Source: Torymus aiolomorphi (taxonomy: Eukaryota > Arthropoda > Insecta > Hymenoptera > Torymidae). Taken from it: a DNA stretch of 64,000 nucleotides. This document shows, in pieces, positions 1 through 12,699 of the stretch. The position numbers were made by a program, and so were the translations under genes. Under the pieces are notes generated by a model, which had not been told where the DNA came from, made no database searches, and worked only from the letters and a program-made list of their open reading frames with translations. The stretch spans positions 17,860,701 to 17,924,700 of the forward strand of contig CM070877.1 in NCBI GenBank assembly GCA_036365515.1. The letters are read 5' to 3'. Numbering within the stretch: the stretch's first letter is position 1; every line of letters starts with the position of its first letter.

Positions 1-472
1 CCCCCCTCCCCCCCCCGCCACCGATATATTTTACCGGGTCAGCAATTACTGCAGGCTATACTATAGTATATACGCGCGCTAGCTCTAAACGCGCACGCGC
101 GCTCCACATATTGCCAAGAGTACACTGAGAAAAATGTTGTAGTAAATTTTATTATAACTGTAATAAAAATTACTATAAAGTATAGGAAGGGTGAGACAAA
201 TACACTTTATGCTGCATTTTTATTATAATTGTATGAATAATTACAAAATTTCTTGTAATTTTTATGACAGTTGTTGATTAGAAAGTATTATGAAATAAAA
301 GAAAAATTGCTATACACATAGCAAAAACTGTGATATAATAAAATTTAAAATATATGCTTTTAATTTTTATTAGAATAGAATATAAATTTTATTTTCTAGT
401 GTTTAAATTTTATTTTGTAGCGTATAAATTTTATTCTGTAGCGTATTAAGGTGATGTGGAATACCGACATAA

Positions 473-760
473 TTTTAAAACATGGATATCTCATGTAAAT
501 ACCAATAGAATCATCCAAAAAAAAATCGGAGTATAGTATTAACATATACGGAGCGCCTGACGTTCGTGTTTTTCCAAAAAACGATGAGAATTTATTTAAT
601 TAAATAAAACCCGAACTGTCGGTAAGTAGGAATCTGCAATCAAGCTACTTTTAAAACATGGATATCTCATGAAAATACCAATAGAATCACCCAAAAAAAA
701 ATCTGAATATAGTGTTTACGTGTACGGAGCGCCTGACGTTCGTCTTTTTCCAAATAAACG
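473..760 (+). repeat. Direct duplication inside element A
   Basis: Bases 473-585 and 649-760 are diverged copies offset by 176 bases. Both contain TTTTAAAACATGGATATCTC and GGAGCGCCTGACGTTCGT. The copies differ at scattered positions, so the duplication is old or the repeat is inherited from a parent element. Confidence 0.8.
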
Positions 761-1175
761 TTTTAATGTTGATTTAAAAAATATTGAAATTCACGGTTTC
801 ACATGGCCTTAAAAATTACTATAAACATAGTAAAAAGTGCCACATTCAAAAATTGCTACAGGCCATAAGAAAGTTTGCTATCCAACATAGTAAAAATTGC
901 TACAACATTAGTACTTTCTGCGCAGATCAAGGCGCCCACGTGTCTGATTGAGGTTATGTTTCTACGGGAATTTCACTTTGCCTTGCTTTTAAGTTTACAA
1001 AACATTCAAAACCTTACTTCAATTATTTTATTTTTATATTATGCACATTAATGATAAGTTTCTTTGTGTTATCAAAGTTATTTATTGTCATTATTTAATA
1101 TTATCTGAAATTTTCTTGAAATCGATGGTTTGACATATACAAGTTCCAAAATTTTACACTCAAGAATCCGATTGC

Positions 1176-1212
1176 CGCGGTGAAGGTTGCAGGTTCGATC
1201 CCAACGCTCGTA
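1176..1212 (+). other. tRNA T-arm / B-box-like motif
   Basis: GGTTCGATCCC matches the RNA polymerase III B box and lies inside GGTTGCAGGTTCGATCCCAA. No convincing D arm or anticodon arm precedes it and the T stem pairs poorly, so at most this is a decayed tRNA-derived fragment. Its placement within a TIR element parallels the fuller tRNA-like sequence at 39.2 kb. Confidence 0.3.
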
Positions 1213-1973
1213 AAAAAAATATTTTTATTTCTCATTTTAATTTATTTTCACATTAAATATTGCATGATTAGAGTCTGAAAATAGTTCTGAAAACAGGAAG
1301 AACGAGAAAAAATTTAATTTTTTGAAATTTAAGGCCATTCATAAAAATTACTATGTTGCATAGCAAAAATTGTTATAATTTCGATTTGTCCCTCCGTTCC
1401 TACAAAATATAGTAATTTTTCTTATGTTTATAATAAATTTTACTACAACATTTCTCTCAGTGTATTTATAACGTTTGTATCTTCCGCGCGCAGAGAGTTA
1501 ATATTCAATATTGCGTTTAGTGGTTTTGGCAATGGCCACCTGCAGCTTTAGCCTCCCATTGTGCAATAACGCTCGCGATGATATATATCACTAAAAGAGA
1601 GAGAGAGAGAGTTTATAGTATTACTGAAAATCAAAAATCGCTCCGACTGTATAATAAAACCACAATGATCGCCTATAATAATTATTTTCCATTCGTTAGT
1701 AAACTCGTCACTGTCGATCAATATGCATTATCGCATCAACAGCGATCTTAAATTGAACTACTTTTCACCTGTATTGAATATAAACGCTACTCTCACGGAC
1801 CCGAAGATATTGAAAACAGGCGCCGGGCAAGACCCGCGAGTTTCTGACTAACCGATCGACCGATTAACTCGGAAAAGCACATCGCGTGCAATCGGATAGT
1901 AGCGCCATGGATGGCGATTAACGAGGGGCAATCGAAATTAGCGAAACGTGCATTATGCTTACGGCGCGATAAC

Positions 1974-2112
<139 letters not shown>

Positions 2113-2290
2113 TGCACACGCGTCATTGGTCAGCCGGAAGAAATTGATACCGTTGGCGCGAGAGAGCCGCGTTACCTCGCGCGCGCGTGCGCGCCGTTCG
2201 ATCGCAATTTATTTGTTCCGTTTGATGGGCGAAGCAGAGCTGCATTGTAATGAAGTTTTTTTTTTTTTTTTTTTTTTTACAAATAAAACC

Positions 2291-2811
2291 TACCAAATTT
2301 TCGAAAACTTATTTTTGGAAAGGGCTAAAATAGAATTTTTTCATGGGTTTTTCGTAAAACGTAGTATGTATCCTACACATTTCTGTGAGGCGACGTATCA
2401 CTCCGAAAAATCATAATACAATTTTGGGGATTGGAAACTAAAAAAGGTACTTCGTTGAATTTTTTTAGATTTTTTGGTAATATAGAATTCCCGTAAACAA
2501 TTGAATCTCAAACAAAGAAAACCAAAAGATGGGATTTTTGTCGATTCACTATATAGTACAAAGTCCCTCATCTTGACAATTTCTGGTTTTCTTTCTTTGA
2601 AATTCAATTTTTTACGGGAATTTTATATTACCAAGAAATCTGAAAAAATTCAACGAAGTACCTTTTTGGTTTCCAACCACCCAAAATTATATTATGATTT
2701 TTCGGTGTGATACGTCGACTCACAGAAAATGATAAATGCTATGTTTTGCGAAAAAAACATGAAAAAATTCTATTTTAGCCCTTTGCAAAAATAAGCCTTC
2801 CCAAATTTGGT
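2291..2811. mobile_element. Hairpin element G, about 520 bp
   Basis: A nearly complete inverted repeat with arms of about 260 bases. It begins ACCAAATTT and ends AAATTTGGT, with the centre near 2550. The arms share GGGCTAAAATAGAATTTTTT and GTACTTCGTTGAATTTTTT. Two opposed open frames (2398-2607 minus, 2501-2710 plus) are mirror images from this symmetry and are not genes. A T-run (2257-2279) sits beside the left end. The target-site duplication is unclear. Confidence 0.8.
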
Positions 2812-2999
2812 GCTCACGGGCATAAAATACTTATACGAGATCTCTAAAAGACATCCGTATGGTTAGCATAAGTGGTACCTCAAAAAAAAAAAATTTTTTT
2901 TAGCTCTTAAAAGCCGATTTTTTATAGAATTCGACATATACTTTACAATCACCGATGCGCTTACATATGCTTCCTTCAAGATCCATCCACCTCGCACAA

Positions 3000-3829
<830 letters not shown>

Positions 3830-3830
<1 letters not shown>

Positions 3831-4690
3831 TGCAGGATATTATCGTAAAGCACTGAGGTAACTTATCGCTCTCTTGGTGATAAATAAGAGTGATTTATTT
3901 TGCGATTAAGGTTGTTTAAGCAACAAATTTTCCGCGAATAACCTCCTGCTAAAGTTACTAAAGAATTACCGCCAGAAGGAACATGTTCACCGTTAAGGTA
4001 AGCAATGTGCCAGTATTTCACATTCCCCAATGACTAATGAAATGTTGCGTTTGATCTACTATGACGTTGTTAATGCTTTCATTAACATTCGATTCGAACT
4101 CTCACTTTCATAGAGAATACCAAACACTATAAATGGCTAAGTTGAATGTTCATTTTGATCTATCAAAACAAGTTATTCAAATATTACTGGCTTCTATCAG
4201 TGAAAAAAAAGGGAAATAAGTTAAGTAAAAGTTAAATGTTCAACAAGTTGTGACTCTTATGCGGCAGGCGAGAAAACTATTTGTGTTTTTTTTTCCTGTA
4301 GATATCTTTAGAAGTTTGAAACCGATAAGAGTGCACATGAAAGTGACAGTCTATCCAAAAAACACGAGTAACTTTTGAGCTTTCGAAAGAAAATAAATCA
4401 GGATCTGATCTTAATGGCACCGCTATTACTGCAGTTCTCGGTTGAAAGCTGATATGTAATAACAGTTTTCTAAATAAGATTATGAAGCCTAGTTTAAAAA
4501 AAGGTTCTTACCTCTGATTAAGAATGTAAGTAAAAATTATTAAATATTAAATTATGAATTAATGAATACGTATCATCAAAATTCCTTCGAATAAAGTGCA
4601 TATTAGCAAAAGATTTTAATAGATGATACATTCACGAAAAAAGATCATTACTGTCAAAATAAAAATCTGTAAATATCGATTTTTTGTAAA
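3830..4690. other. AT-rich spacer
   Basis: Apart from the candidate MFTVK exon at 3983-3997, I see no gene, inverted repeat or RNA here. The keto-rich trend from the left island fades and turns amino-rich towards 4690. Confidence 0.5.
3983..3997 (+). CDS. Candidate 5-codon first coding exon (MFTVK) with donor
   Basis: ATG TTC ACC GTT AAG is followed immediately by GTAAGC, a good 5' splice site. The region before it (about 3580-3982) lies just downstream of a CpG-rich island with a long GA array, a plausible promoter. A start codon a few codons before a first donor is a common insect gene layout. No partner acceptor or downstream exon was identified, so this rests only on the ATG and donor. 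Transcript data would decide it. Confidence 0.22.
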
Positions 4691-5770
4691 GTACTTTCAA
4701 ATTCGTACACCATCCTACACACAAATCTATATAAAACATCAACCGCGAATTCCCTCTAGAAAAAATTTAGAAAGTACATATATCCGCTAACAACATCGAG
4801 ACAGTACATCTCCGCCAAACTGTATACCCAGTACACATTAAACCCAGCCCGTCGGCCTGCCGCGCACACACGTGCAAACAAATTCACCTTGACTCCTCAG
4901 ACCCGCTCTAGAAAAAAAAGAGAGGAAAGAAAAGAATAAGTCGCGCATGCGCTCACGAGGTGTTTCTCTCCCTCTTTCTCTCCGCAGTAACGCAAAAACT
5001 CGCACACGCATATATATCCTTGGCTCGTCTCATTCATTTGAAATGGAAAGCTCTTTTCTCTCTCCCTCTCTCTCTCTCTCTCTCCTCACGCGTGCGCACA
5101 CGTACGAGTCCAATCAACGTGGCGGGGCACTAAATCACTATTAAGTGTCACCGCGAGCCGCGTCGGTCTAATTGACAAAGAGCGCTCGCGGTAATTATGG
5201 ATCTCATGAAATTACGCGGAATTTGTTGCGCGAGCTTAACCCCCCTCCTCTCTCTTTCTCTCCCTTTTTTTCGCGACCGGATTCTGCCCGCGTATGGATA
5301 TACGTTTCTCTCACTCGGTCTTTTTTTCCTCCGCAGTGGAACTGTCCGCGATTCCATCGCTTTCCTCGCTCTTGCTCGCTTTTATCGCCGGCGGCCGTCG
5401 CACTCGTTTTTCACCCGCGTGCGCGCATATATATAGCTATACTCGCGCGTCATTTTTCAAAGGGCCACCGAGACGTTTTTCCGCTCGCACGCGCGTGTGT
5501 GCGGCAGGGTTTTTTTTTTTTTTTAGAGAAGTAATTTTTATCATGCGACGGTTGTATAAGGGTTTTTATGAGAATCGCGCGCTTGTATGTGTTGACGGTT
5601 TTTTCTTCTTTTGGTGTTAAGTGCGTAATGCTCGGCTGGTTTTCATTCTTTCTCCCTTTTTATATGTAAGTGATCCGCCGTGTGTTGTTTAACGGGTTAT
5701 AGTTTTAGTTTTTAGATGGATTAAGCCACAAGTGGCGTGTAATTTAAGTACTGCTGCGAGGCGACTGTGT
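4690..5770. other. GC island with strand-skew switch, unit 2
   Basis: Counted: 4801-4860 has C 23, G 9, A 17, T 11; 5581-5640 has G 18, C 8, T 28, A 6. The core (4930-5500) is CpG-rich with short CT tracts. Short open frames here have no coding character. Confidence 0.7.
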
Positions 5771-6119
5771 TTTCGAATAATGTAAAAGGATTTCGAAAAA
5801 TGTCGCTAAGTAGCCCTTATACGCTTGATGGCAATTACACCGTGACTCCAAAGGTAGTTTACGCGATTTCTCTTACATGATGATGCCTTTTTCTTACATC
5901 GTTTGTACAAGCAAACTCAGTATGCGCCCATAATGGATTTTGAAGATTAAAAATATTTATATATACAAACAGAATAATTGTATGAGAAAGTGTAATAATC
6001 AGCATTATTTGCAAGGTAAACAATGCAGTATCACTGTGTGCATCTTGTTACACACCAATCACGGATATACATACGAAAGAATTTATTACGCACGAAAAAT
6101 GCCGAGGTTTTTTTAAATT

Positions 6120-6840
6120 ACTCCCGCGTAAATCTGTAAAATCCGAACGCGCGCGAAGACAAACCAAATAATCCCCTCTTCTTTTTTTTTTAAACTCCAT
6201 TTTAGCGACTCTTTAAGCGCGTCATTGTCCATTTAACCAGGCAATTAAAAACGATAACACTCTTAATGCTCCCCCCTCCAACACAAGCTACTCTCTCTCT
6301 CTTTCTCGCCAGAGAACAATTCCGCACTCAGCCCCCCGCACTTCCGAGGAATCCCCGAGGATATCCCCACCACCACCACCACCTTCTTCAGTAAATATTT
6401 GCGCGTAATGCCCGGCGAAGAGAGCGGCGTAATAAAGCGATCTTGCGGGGGCCGCGCGGCGATAAAAAGCCTTAATCTCTCTCCCCGCGAATAAACAGCG
6501 CGAGGTGCGGATTTAAGGCGCCCGTACGGGTGCGGAGAAAGGAAATCCCTAATAGTAATCCAGTTGAGCCACCAAATCTGCAGGCAAAGAGCAACGCCGG
6601 TATGTATAGTCGGGAGAAGGGTAGTGGTGATGTCGGGTTCCGCGCGCCATTCGATCGCCGCGAATACAAGTGTGTCGAGGATTCGGCGCGCGCTGCGGAG
6701 GCCGATCGCGAGGTTAGATTGTGAACGCTGATCGGCGAAAAGAATTTGATTTGTACGAGTGGTTATTGACGTTGGTTGTTTATCGACGCGCTGGGACTTT
6801 TTAGAGGTAATAAATAGCTAATGAGAGTTTTTAGAAAGTT
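6120..6840. other. GC island with strand-skew switch, unit 3
   Basis: The C-rich left side includes CCACCACC repeats (6367-6383); the right side from 6690 is G/T-rich. No supported gene. Confidence 0.6.
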
Positions 6841-7470
6841 TTAATGCTTTTACGTTTTTTAAATAGTGTCATCATCTTAGTTTATTAAATGTTTTTGTTG
6901 CACATGAAACTTATAAATTAAATTCTGCATTTCAAAAGCAAATTATGTAGACAGTAAAGTAAGGCAATTTAAATTCCTGATACGTTGTACAATTATATGG
7001 CTGAATTAAAAGCTAGAATTGCCGTCGTAAAATAAGTTTCTGATTATATTTAGAACGGAAGCTCAAGGAAATACAAATAAATTCCACATAAATTCGAAAT
7101 TAAACGACGGGGTACCAGCAGGAGTTAAATATTTTTTAAGATTTATGTTACATTTCACATACGCAACTATAGACCCTGTAGCGAAACAGTCAACACGGTA
7201 AAAATCTTAATCGAATCAATAAACCGTAAAAATATAGCCAATATTTTACCCCCACGTATATATTTTTCATGAAAGATAACCCCAATATAAGTTACCTTCC
7301 CTCGGACTCTAAAAACAATTTCATTTACTTCGAATCAATAAAACGTCCCAGACGAGACAACCAAAATACCCCACCCCCTTATACCAGTAAATCTACACGC
7401 GCGACGACGACTATACTCATCGTCGCGCACTTACATCCACTCCCGCGCGCTCGAGCAAGCAAGTAAGTAC

Positions 7471-7678
7471 CTTTGAGCAAATAGGCGGCAAGCATCATGT
7501 CCTTAAGCTGCTGCAGGTAGAGGCCGCTGAGCAGGTTCGGCTGCTGCTGCTGCTGCTGATAGGCGGCAAAGTGTCCCGCGAGCTGATGATGCAGGCTCTC
7601 CAGCTGGCAGATCTCGTGCTTGGCGCCCAGCAGCTCGCAGATCTTGCAGCGGTTCTTTACCGACTTCTTCTCCTTCAT
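7471..7678 (-). CDS. First coding exon, unrecognised protein with CxxC/HxxC motif and polyQ
   Basis: This exon reads from an ATG at 7678 for 69 codons plus one base and ends at a GT donor (AAAG|GTACTTAC, GT at 7470-7469, phase 1). An in-frame TAA lies nine bases upstream of the ATG, which has a purine at -3, so this start is well supported. Codon use is strongly coding-like, with mostly CTG, CAG, GAG, AAG, TGC and ATC. The N-terminus is basic (MKEKKSVKNR). Cys11, Cys14, His21 and Cys24 form C-x2-C-x6-H-x2-C, which could bind zinc. A leucine/histidine-rich helix follows, then six glutamines at residues 41-46 and a second helix-like segment ending in AAYLLK. I do not recognise the family. A short first exon beside a large intron and a polyQ run fits a transcription regulator, but that is inference. 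The open frame continues past the donor to 7379; the composition changes there, so splicing is preferred. Confidence 0.65.
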
Positions 7679-7848
7679 CGTGTGTTATTCCTTCTTCTTT
7701 GTACTCACGGAAGAGAAAAATATATGGCGCGCCGCGCGCACTCTATATACTCTTATTTACACTTTATTTATATAATATACTTTATCACTTAATGAACTCG
7801 GCACGTCGATTGCGGTAGGAGACACTGGTTCTATATCACACTGGGGGG

Positions 7849-7885
<37 letters not shown>

Positions 7886-8562
7886 ACACATAAACACGCA
7901 CAGACACCACTGGTTTATTATTTATATATCACAACGTTGGCTTTGGAACTTTCTTTCTTGCTTCTGCTACATCCGTAAATAGCTCACTTAATTTCGACGC
8001 GTCTTCTTCCTTCACAAAGTTCAAGCTCTCACACCCACAGTTTGCACTCCTCTCTTGTGGGAGGGAAAAAAATATATCCACGACGAAAGTCGGGAGAGAT
8101 TTTCAATTTCGTCACGCGAACTTTCGTCACTTCTCTCTTTGCACTTGCTCTCGTTCTTCCCGGGGGCGGCTCTCACAATGCCAGTCACCGGATCATTTTC
8201 ACTCGGGATTTCCAGTGAGACGAGGGCAGCGCGCCGCTGGCGGAACAATATCCCTGCGGTCTGAACCGCGCCTCGGCGGAGGAGCAGCTGCTGCAGCCGG
8301 CGCTCCCGGGCTCCTCCTTGTCCGCCTCGTCCTCCTCCCTGCTGCCGGCGAATCTTGCCCCGACTGGCATTGCCCCGACACGTCCTCTCGGCGTGCGCTG
8401 CTGCTGCTGCTATCGATGCACTTGACGGGAAAAGAGGGATTAATCGGGGATACGATGGCCAATATGCCGTGTATAAACAGAGTGTCGTGTGCTGCTGCTG
8501 ATGCTGCGGGGAAAGGATTGGCTTTAAGTGCGAGAGTGGCTTGTCGGAGCCGAGGTTCTTAA
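7679..8562 (-). promoter_or_regulatory. Putative 5' leader/promoter region of the minus-strand exon
   Basis: This CpG-rich, CAG-rich DNA lies directly upstream of the 7471-7678 exon. It contains a CAG array in the sense of the transcript (7855-7884). A possible 3' splice site with the sense sequence TTTTTCTCTTCCGTGAG lies about 25 bases before the ATG, and a second, CCTTTCCCCGCAG, lies near 8510. Several open frames cross it in both strands, but none has convincing coding codon use, so I read it as untranslated leader and promoter. The transcription start cannot be placed. Confidence 0.35.
7849..7884. repeat. (CTG)n/(CAG)n trinucleotide array
   Basis: About 36 bases of GTT then CTG repeats on the plus strand, ending in CTGCACA. 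It lies in the possible 5' leader of the minus-strand gene, where it would read CAG. Confidence 0.9.
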
Positions 8563-8968
8563 GGTTTGAGAGGTAATTGGTGCGGGGGATAAGGTGCTTT
8601 TGATTGTGGTTGTTGAAGAGAGACTTTGGTAGAAATGGTTAATGATACAACTGCTTGTACCGTTAGAGCATCGGGTTTCGATCGTGTTAAAATTGAATTA
8701 AGTGGGTAGAGAAATTTATTATTCAGATTATGTAACATCGAAAAATATGTGTATAAAGCATCAGGCGGTTAAAAAGATGCATATCTTTTTATTCTAGAGT
8801 CGGTCGGAAACCGGTTACTCTCGATGGTGACATTAAAAAAACAAGATTACAAGAACAAGCGGCGAAGTGATCAGCTGTGGTCACCAAATGTTTTACCAAA
8901 ACTATCCGTAGTGGTCTGCATAAAAGAAACTATTATAATATGTTTAACACGGTCATTTATTTAGATAG

Positions 8969-10365
8969 TAAGATAAAATAGCCATTACTGGGACAACGCA
9001 AAAAGTGTGCCCTATACCGGGACAGTAATAAATACTATTAATAATCTAATACACATGAACTTAGATCATAAAAGTAAATTTCTTTAATCATTTTCAAGTT
9101 CGAATTTATTCAATTACGTGATTTATTTTAATTCCAAAAAGTTATGAATTTAAAAGAAAAAATAATAAACAGTGCTCTTTCAATACAGTGTATCAATCAT
9201 GTATGAACTCGACATTTTGCTTGCTTTTCACGAGCGTTAGTATAACTTTTATGGTCTCTTAATTTATGAATTTTCGCTGAATAATGAACAAAATAATATT
9301 TATACACACTTTTAGTACGTTTATTAATGAAATAAATATTCATCATAACGATTTTAATTATTATATATTTCAAAATTAGGTGTCCCACTTTAAGATAAGT
9401 TTTTCATATTATAGTTGCCTATACTGGGAGTTTATTTACATAGTAGGGGGGAGGCATTTTATCAGAATGGTAAAATGTTAGATGGGTATTTTCTCAGAAA
9501 ATATACTATCGTTTAAAATATTTTCCGAATCCGATACTGTAAATTCCGAACATGAGCTATTCAGAACACACAAGGGATTTCTTTCGAAAAAAATATCAGA
9601 AAAATTTGCGTCTTTAAAAATTGAAAACAGATTGCATAAAATTATAAAGATACTTTTTACTAGAAGAATAAAATTCCGAATTCATTCCTATATATGATTT
9701 TAGCTCATTTTTCGACGTTATAGCTTTTCTAAATGACTGCATTTTCTACAATTTAATCGTTAGGCAGAAATGGCATTCGAAAAATTGGTATCACATATCA
9801 TATAAAAATAATTTAATGAAAATATTATAGCCTTCTTGCCAATTTTTTTCGAATTTTTATATCTTATACATTTTTAGACAATCGGAAAATTTACCCTTCT
9901 ATCATAAGATATTCTAATTTGTTTTTTACCTTTCTGAGAAAATACCCATCTAATATTTTACCATTCTGATCAACCACCTCCCCCCTGTGGCCAGGTATTG
10001 GTAGAACGTTGAAAACTTACTGTAATCGAGTATTACATATGGTATTCACTAATATAACCTTAAATTGTCCCACTATTGGTAGTTTGTCCAACTTTAGGAT
10101 GAAGTTTGATTACCCCATAAGATTAATATTGTCCCAGTATTGGCTTTATTTGCCCCACTAAAGGGTGAATAGACTACGTATTAAATGTATTTTTAAACTT
10201 TATAACATTTTAACAATATTCTTTTCTTCGCGAAATCAATTAAACGAAGTATAAACTATCTGTTGCAATTTTTATTTCACAAAAAAACAACAATTCATTA
10301 TTCTTAAATCATATGTATAAGAGATAGGTGGTCCTAAGTGTCCCAGTAATGTCTATTTTACCTTA
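8969..10365. mobile_element. TIR element H2 (1.4 kb), outer host of a nested insertion
   Basis: The left end TAAGATAAAATAGCCATTAC and the right end (reverse complement TAAGGTAAAATAGACATTAC) are inverted repeats running into CTGGGACA. Internal copies of ACTGGGA/TCCCAGTA-type motifs occur in both orientations (9018, 9420, 10070, 10130, 10160). No transposase frame is present. A second TIR element lies inside it at 9446-9985. Confidence 0.65.
9446..9985. mobile_element. TIR element H nested in H2 (540 bp)
   Basis: Ends of GGGGGAGG and CCTCCCCC flank inverted repeats of about 50 bases that share ATCAGAATGGTAAAAT and TAGATGGGTATTTTCTCAGAAA. The 71-codon frame at 9482-9697 begins inside the terminal repeat and is not a recognisable protein. 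Confidence 0.75.
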
Positions 10366-10599
10366 ATCTGCATTTTAATAGTTTTGTCTTAATGTATGGA
10401 GTATAGATATTTTTAATCAATAAGTTGATAATGACGACCACTTAGTTTATATAGAATAAGTGCTACTTCTAATCAATAATTAATTAGTGAAAAAAAAACG
10501 TACACTAATTTATCAGTTCAATGGTACGTAAAAAAGCGAGGTAAATTATCCGAACGAATAAATGCTTTTGAAAAGTTAATGACAATTAAAAGCTGGAGT

Positions 10600-11830
10600 T
10601 TTCTGGTAAAATGAACTTTAGCTCGTCTTCTCCAACACAACTTTAAACTTTTGTAGCATTCGAATAATTTATAATGAAAAAAAAAAGGTATTAAAAACAC
10701 TTTTACCGATCCACTACGCTCTAATCCACTTCCATAAGTTCCCATCTCGAACGCGGCTCGAATTTCATTCGCACTAACGCTTTCGAAAAAGCTATCGATC
10801 CCCCTGCTCCCACTCACTTCCTCTCAAGCCTCCAACTCAAATTCGAAATATCCAACGCGACGCGCCGGCGCAAACAAAAAAAAATCCCTCAACGCCTGCG
10901 CGTTTCCGCAAAACTCATTCCAACTTTTTCCATTTCCAACAGCTACACAAGTGAGCGCGGACTGCATTTTTCGAAACAACGTTCTTTCTCTCAGACACTA
11001 TACTCATCTAGCGGTAAAAGCAGCGCGAGCGGATTCGCTCGAATGCCGACGAAGGAGTAAGAGAAAGACAGAGAGAGAGAGAGAGAGTGGGCGATCGAAG
11101 CACGGTGCGAAAAACTCTGCAGAAAGGTTACACCAGTGCCACTGGTATACGTACAAACACATACATATACGCGTGGTACTCGCGGTTTTATCAGGCGCAC
11201 GTGTCGCGACTGCCGAGCGCCCGATAACCCGCGCTCTTTATTATAACCCGCATTAAGCTCTGCGCGAGCGGACGTACACATACACGTATGCGCGAGGGCG
11301 CAGGCAGCATATGTGAACGCCGCTGCAGCAGCAGCAGCCCCGAAATGTACCTGGAGAGAGCGCAGCCTTTGTCCGCGGATATATATACGCGCTGCACACA
11401 CACACGTGCACGTGTACTTTTGTTCTCACGCGCGCCTGCGCCCTTCGTTTCGTTCGCTTTCTCGCTGCGGAGTAAGTATGTGTGTACGTGGCGCGGCTAC
11501 GCTCGTGATTATTTTTCGAGAGCGATGACGCTGCAACGAGAGCTCGTGCCGTACGGTTTTAACGGTTGTGAATGGAGAGGAGAGAGAGAGGATGCGATAA
11601 GGAGGAATATGTTCGCGCGCTCTCTTTTTTCTTTGTCGCTCGAGCGGGCCTCGTGCGCAGCTGCCAACGAGTGCGTTTAGTGTGTGAGCGCGGTAATGTG
11701 ATTTTTTTTTATTGGTAAATACAATAAGTAAGGGGGAAAATAATTTAGAGGAAGTGACGTGATACGTGTGTTTTCTAAGAAACTGTATAATAAATATCAT
11801 ATAAAGTTATATATTCTTGAGTTTGGTGTA
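10600..11830. other. GC island with strand-skew switch, unit 5
   Basis: Counted: 10801-10860 has C 26, G 5; 11701-11760 has G 14, C 2. The core is CpG-rich with a short GA run (11071-11089). The donor-like GGA|GTAAGTAT at 11471 has no supporting coding sequence. Confidence 0.7.
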
Positions 11831-11929
11831 GGAACGTATTATTGTTATCGAATAAATAAATGTGCGCAGAGGTTCGAGTACCTCGTCGCAGTACGCCATT
11901 AGTATATACATATATGCAGGACTTTAAGA

Positions 11930-12289
11930 TCGAATAATGCAAGTATCACCACGAATCGAGGTGCACGCGCCCATTTATTCCCCGCCGCGTGCGCGTCGAT
12001 CAAAGTATTCTTTATCACGCCAGCGGCAGCTTTTTATCGGCCGTGTGTTTTGCATGGAGATGTTCTAATTTTTACGAGCGCGCGATATATAAAAGCCAAC
12101 GACGACTGCACACGTTATCAGTGTATCTCTGTACGCTCGTCACGCGAAAAAGGGAAGAGAATTACGTATATATACCTATACCTCGATACTTTTTTTATCA
12201 AATTATTTGATTGAATTATGGAATTCAATGTAACGCGTCCGCGAGCGCTTAACGCGATAAGCGATGAAATGAGGAGGAATGAATTGTTG

Positions 12290-12323
<34 letters not shown>

Positions 12324-12420
12324 CACAACGTCGATGAATATCGTCAAGTTTTAAATATTGGCTCAGCCATGAGCCGTTCGTTCGAAGTAGTTCATCGAAG
12401 ATGATCAAATATCGTGCCAT
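11930..12420. other. Minor GC island with (GA)n
   Basis: A small CpG-rich core with C-richer left and G-richer right halves, and a (GA)14 tract at 12292-12320. Weaker than the other units. Confidence 0.4.
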
Positions 12421-12699
12421 GAAAAATAGTTTCCTGGTTACTTTCTCGAACCCAAAACCGAATTCGTCACAAAAAAAGTGTCGCAGTAATTATCGAACGT
12501 AGAAAACAAGGATGCACTGAGGTTGCGCGCATATTATTTCTTACGGCTTGTATATTAGAGCACGATGTGTACACTCTTTCCATTATCTTTAAAATTGATT
12601 TAACAACGTATCCGCTGAAACACTGTAAATCACTTTGTTTGACGCGATTATAACGCTACATATAATACCGCACACATCAGCGAGTATGTAGGATTGGTT

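Larger units (their letters stand above)
123..1462. mobile_element. TIR element A (1.34 kb), CACTGAGA terminus
   Basis: The left end CACTGAGAAAAATGTTGTAG and the right end are near-perfect inverted repeats, and both edges carry TA, consistent with a TA target-site duplication. Many subterminal ATTACTATA-like motifs occur in both orientations. The interior has no long frame, so it is non-autonomous. It carries a 110-bp direct duplication (473-585 and 649-760), a three-fold 22-bp AT-rich repeat (about 385-449) and a tRNA T-arm-like motif near 1176-1212. Its right end is identical over at least 22 bases to that of the 17.5-kb element. Confidence 0.75.
7150..8720. other. GC island with strand-skew switch, unit 4, holding the coding exon
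   Basis: The left flank 7200-7390 is A/C-rich, and the right flank from 8540 is G/T-rich (GGTGCGGGGGATAAGGTG). The minus-strand exon sits in the left half of the core, consistent with leftward transcription out of the island. Confidence 0.65.

Noticed and set aside
1..17. C-run at the window start
   Set aside because: A short homopolymer-like tract, possibly simple repeat or sequence edge; no function inferred.
2398..2710. Two 69-codon frames of nearly identical sequence on opposite strands
   Set aside because: They are mirror images produced by the hairpin at 2291-2811.
8021..8462. Overlapping minus frames upstream of the coding exon
   Set aside because: Three frames are open at once in GC-rich DNA; codon use is not coding-like, so it is treated as leader/promoter.
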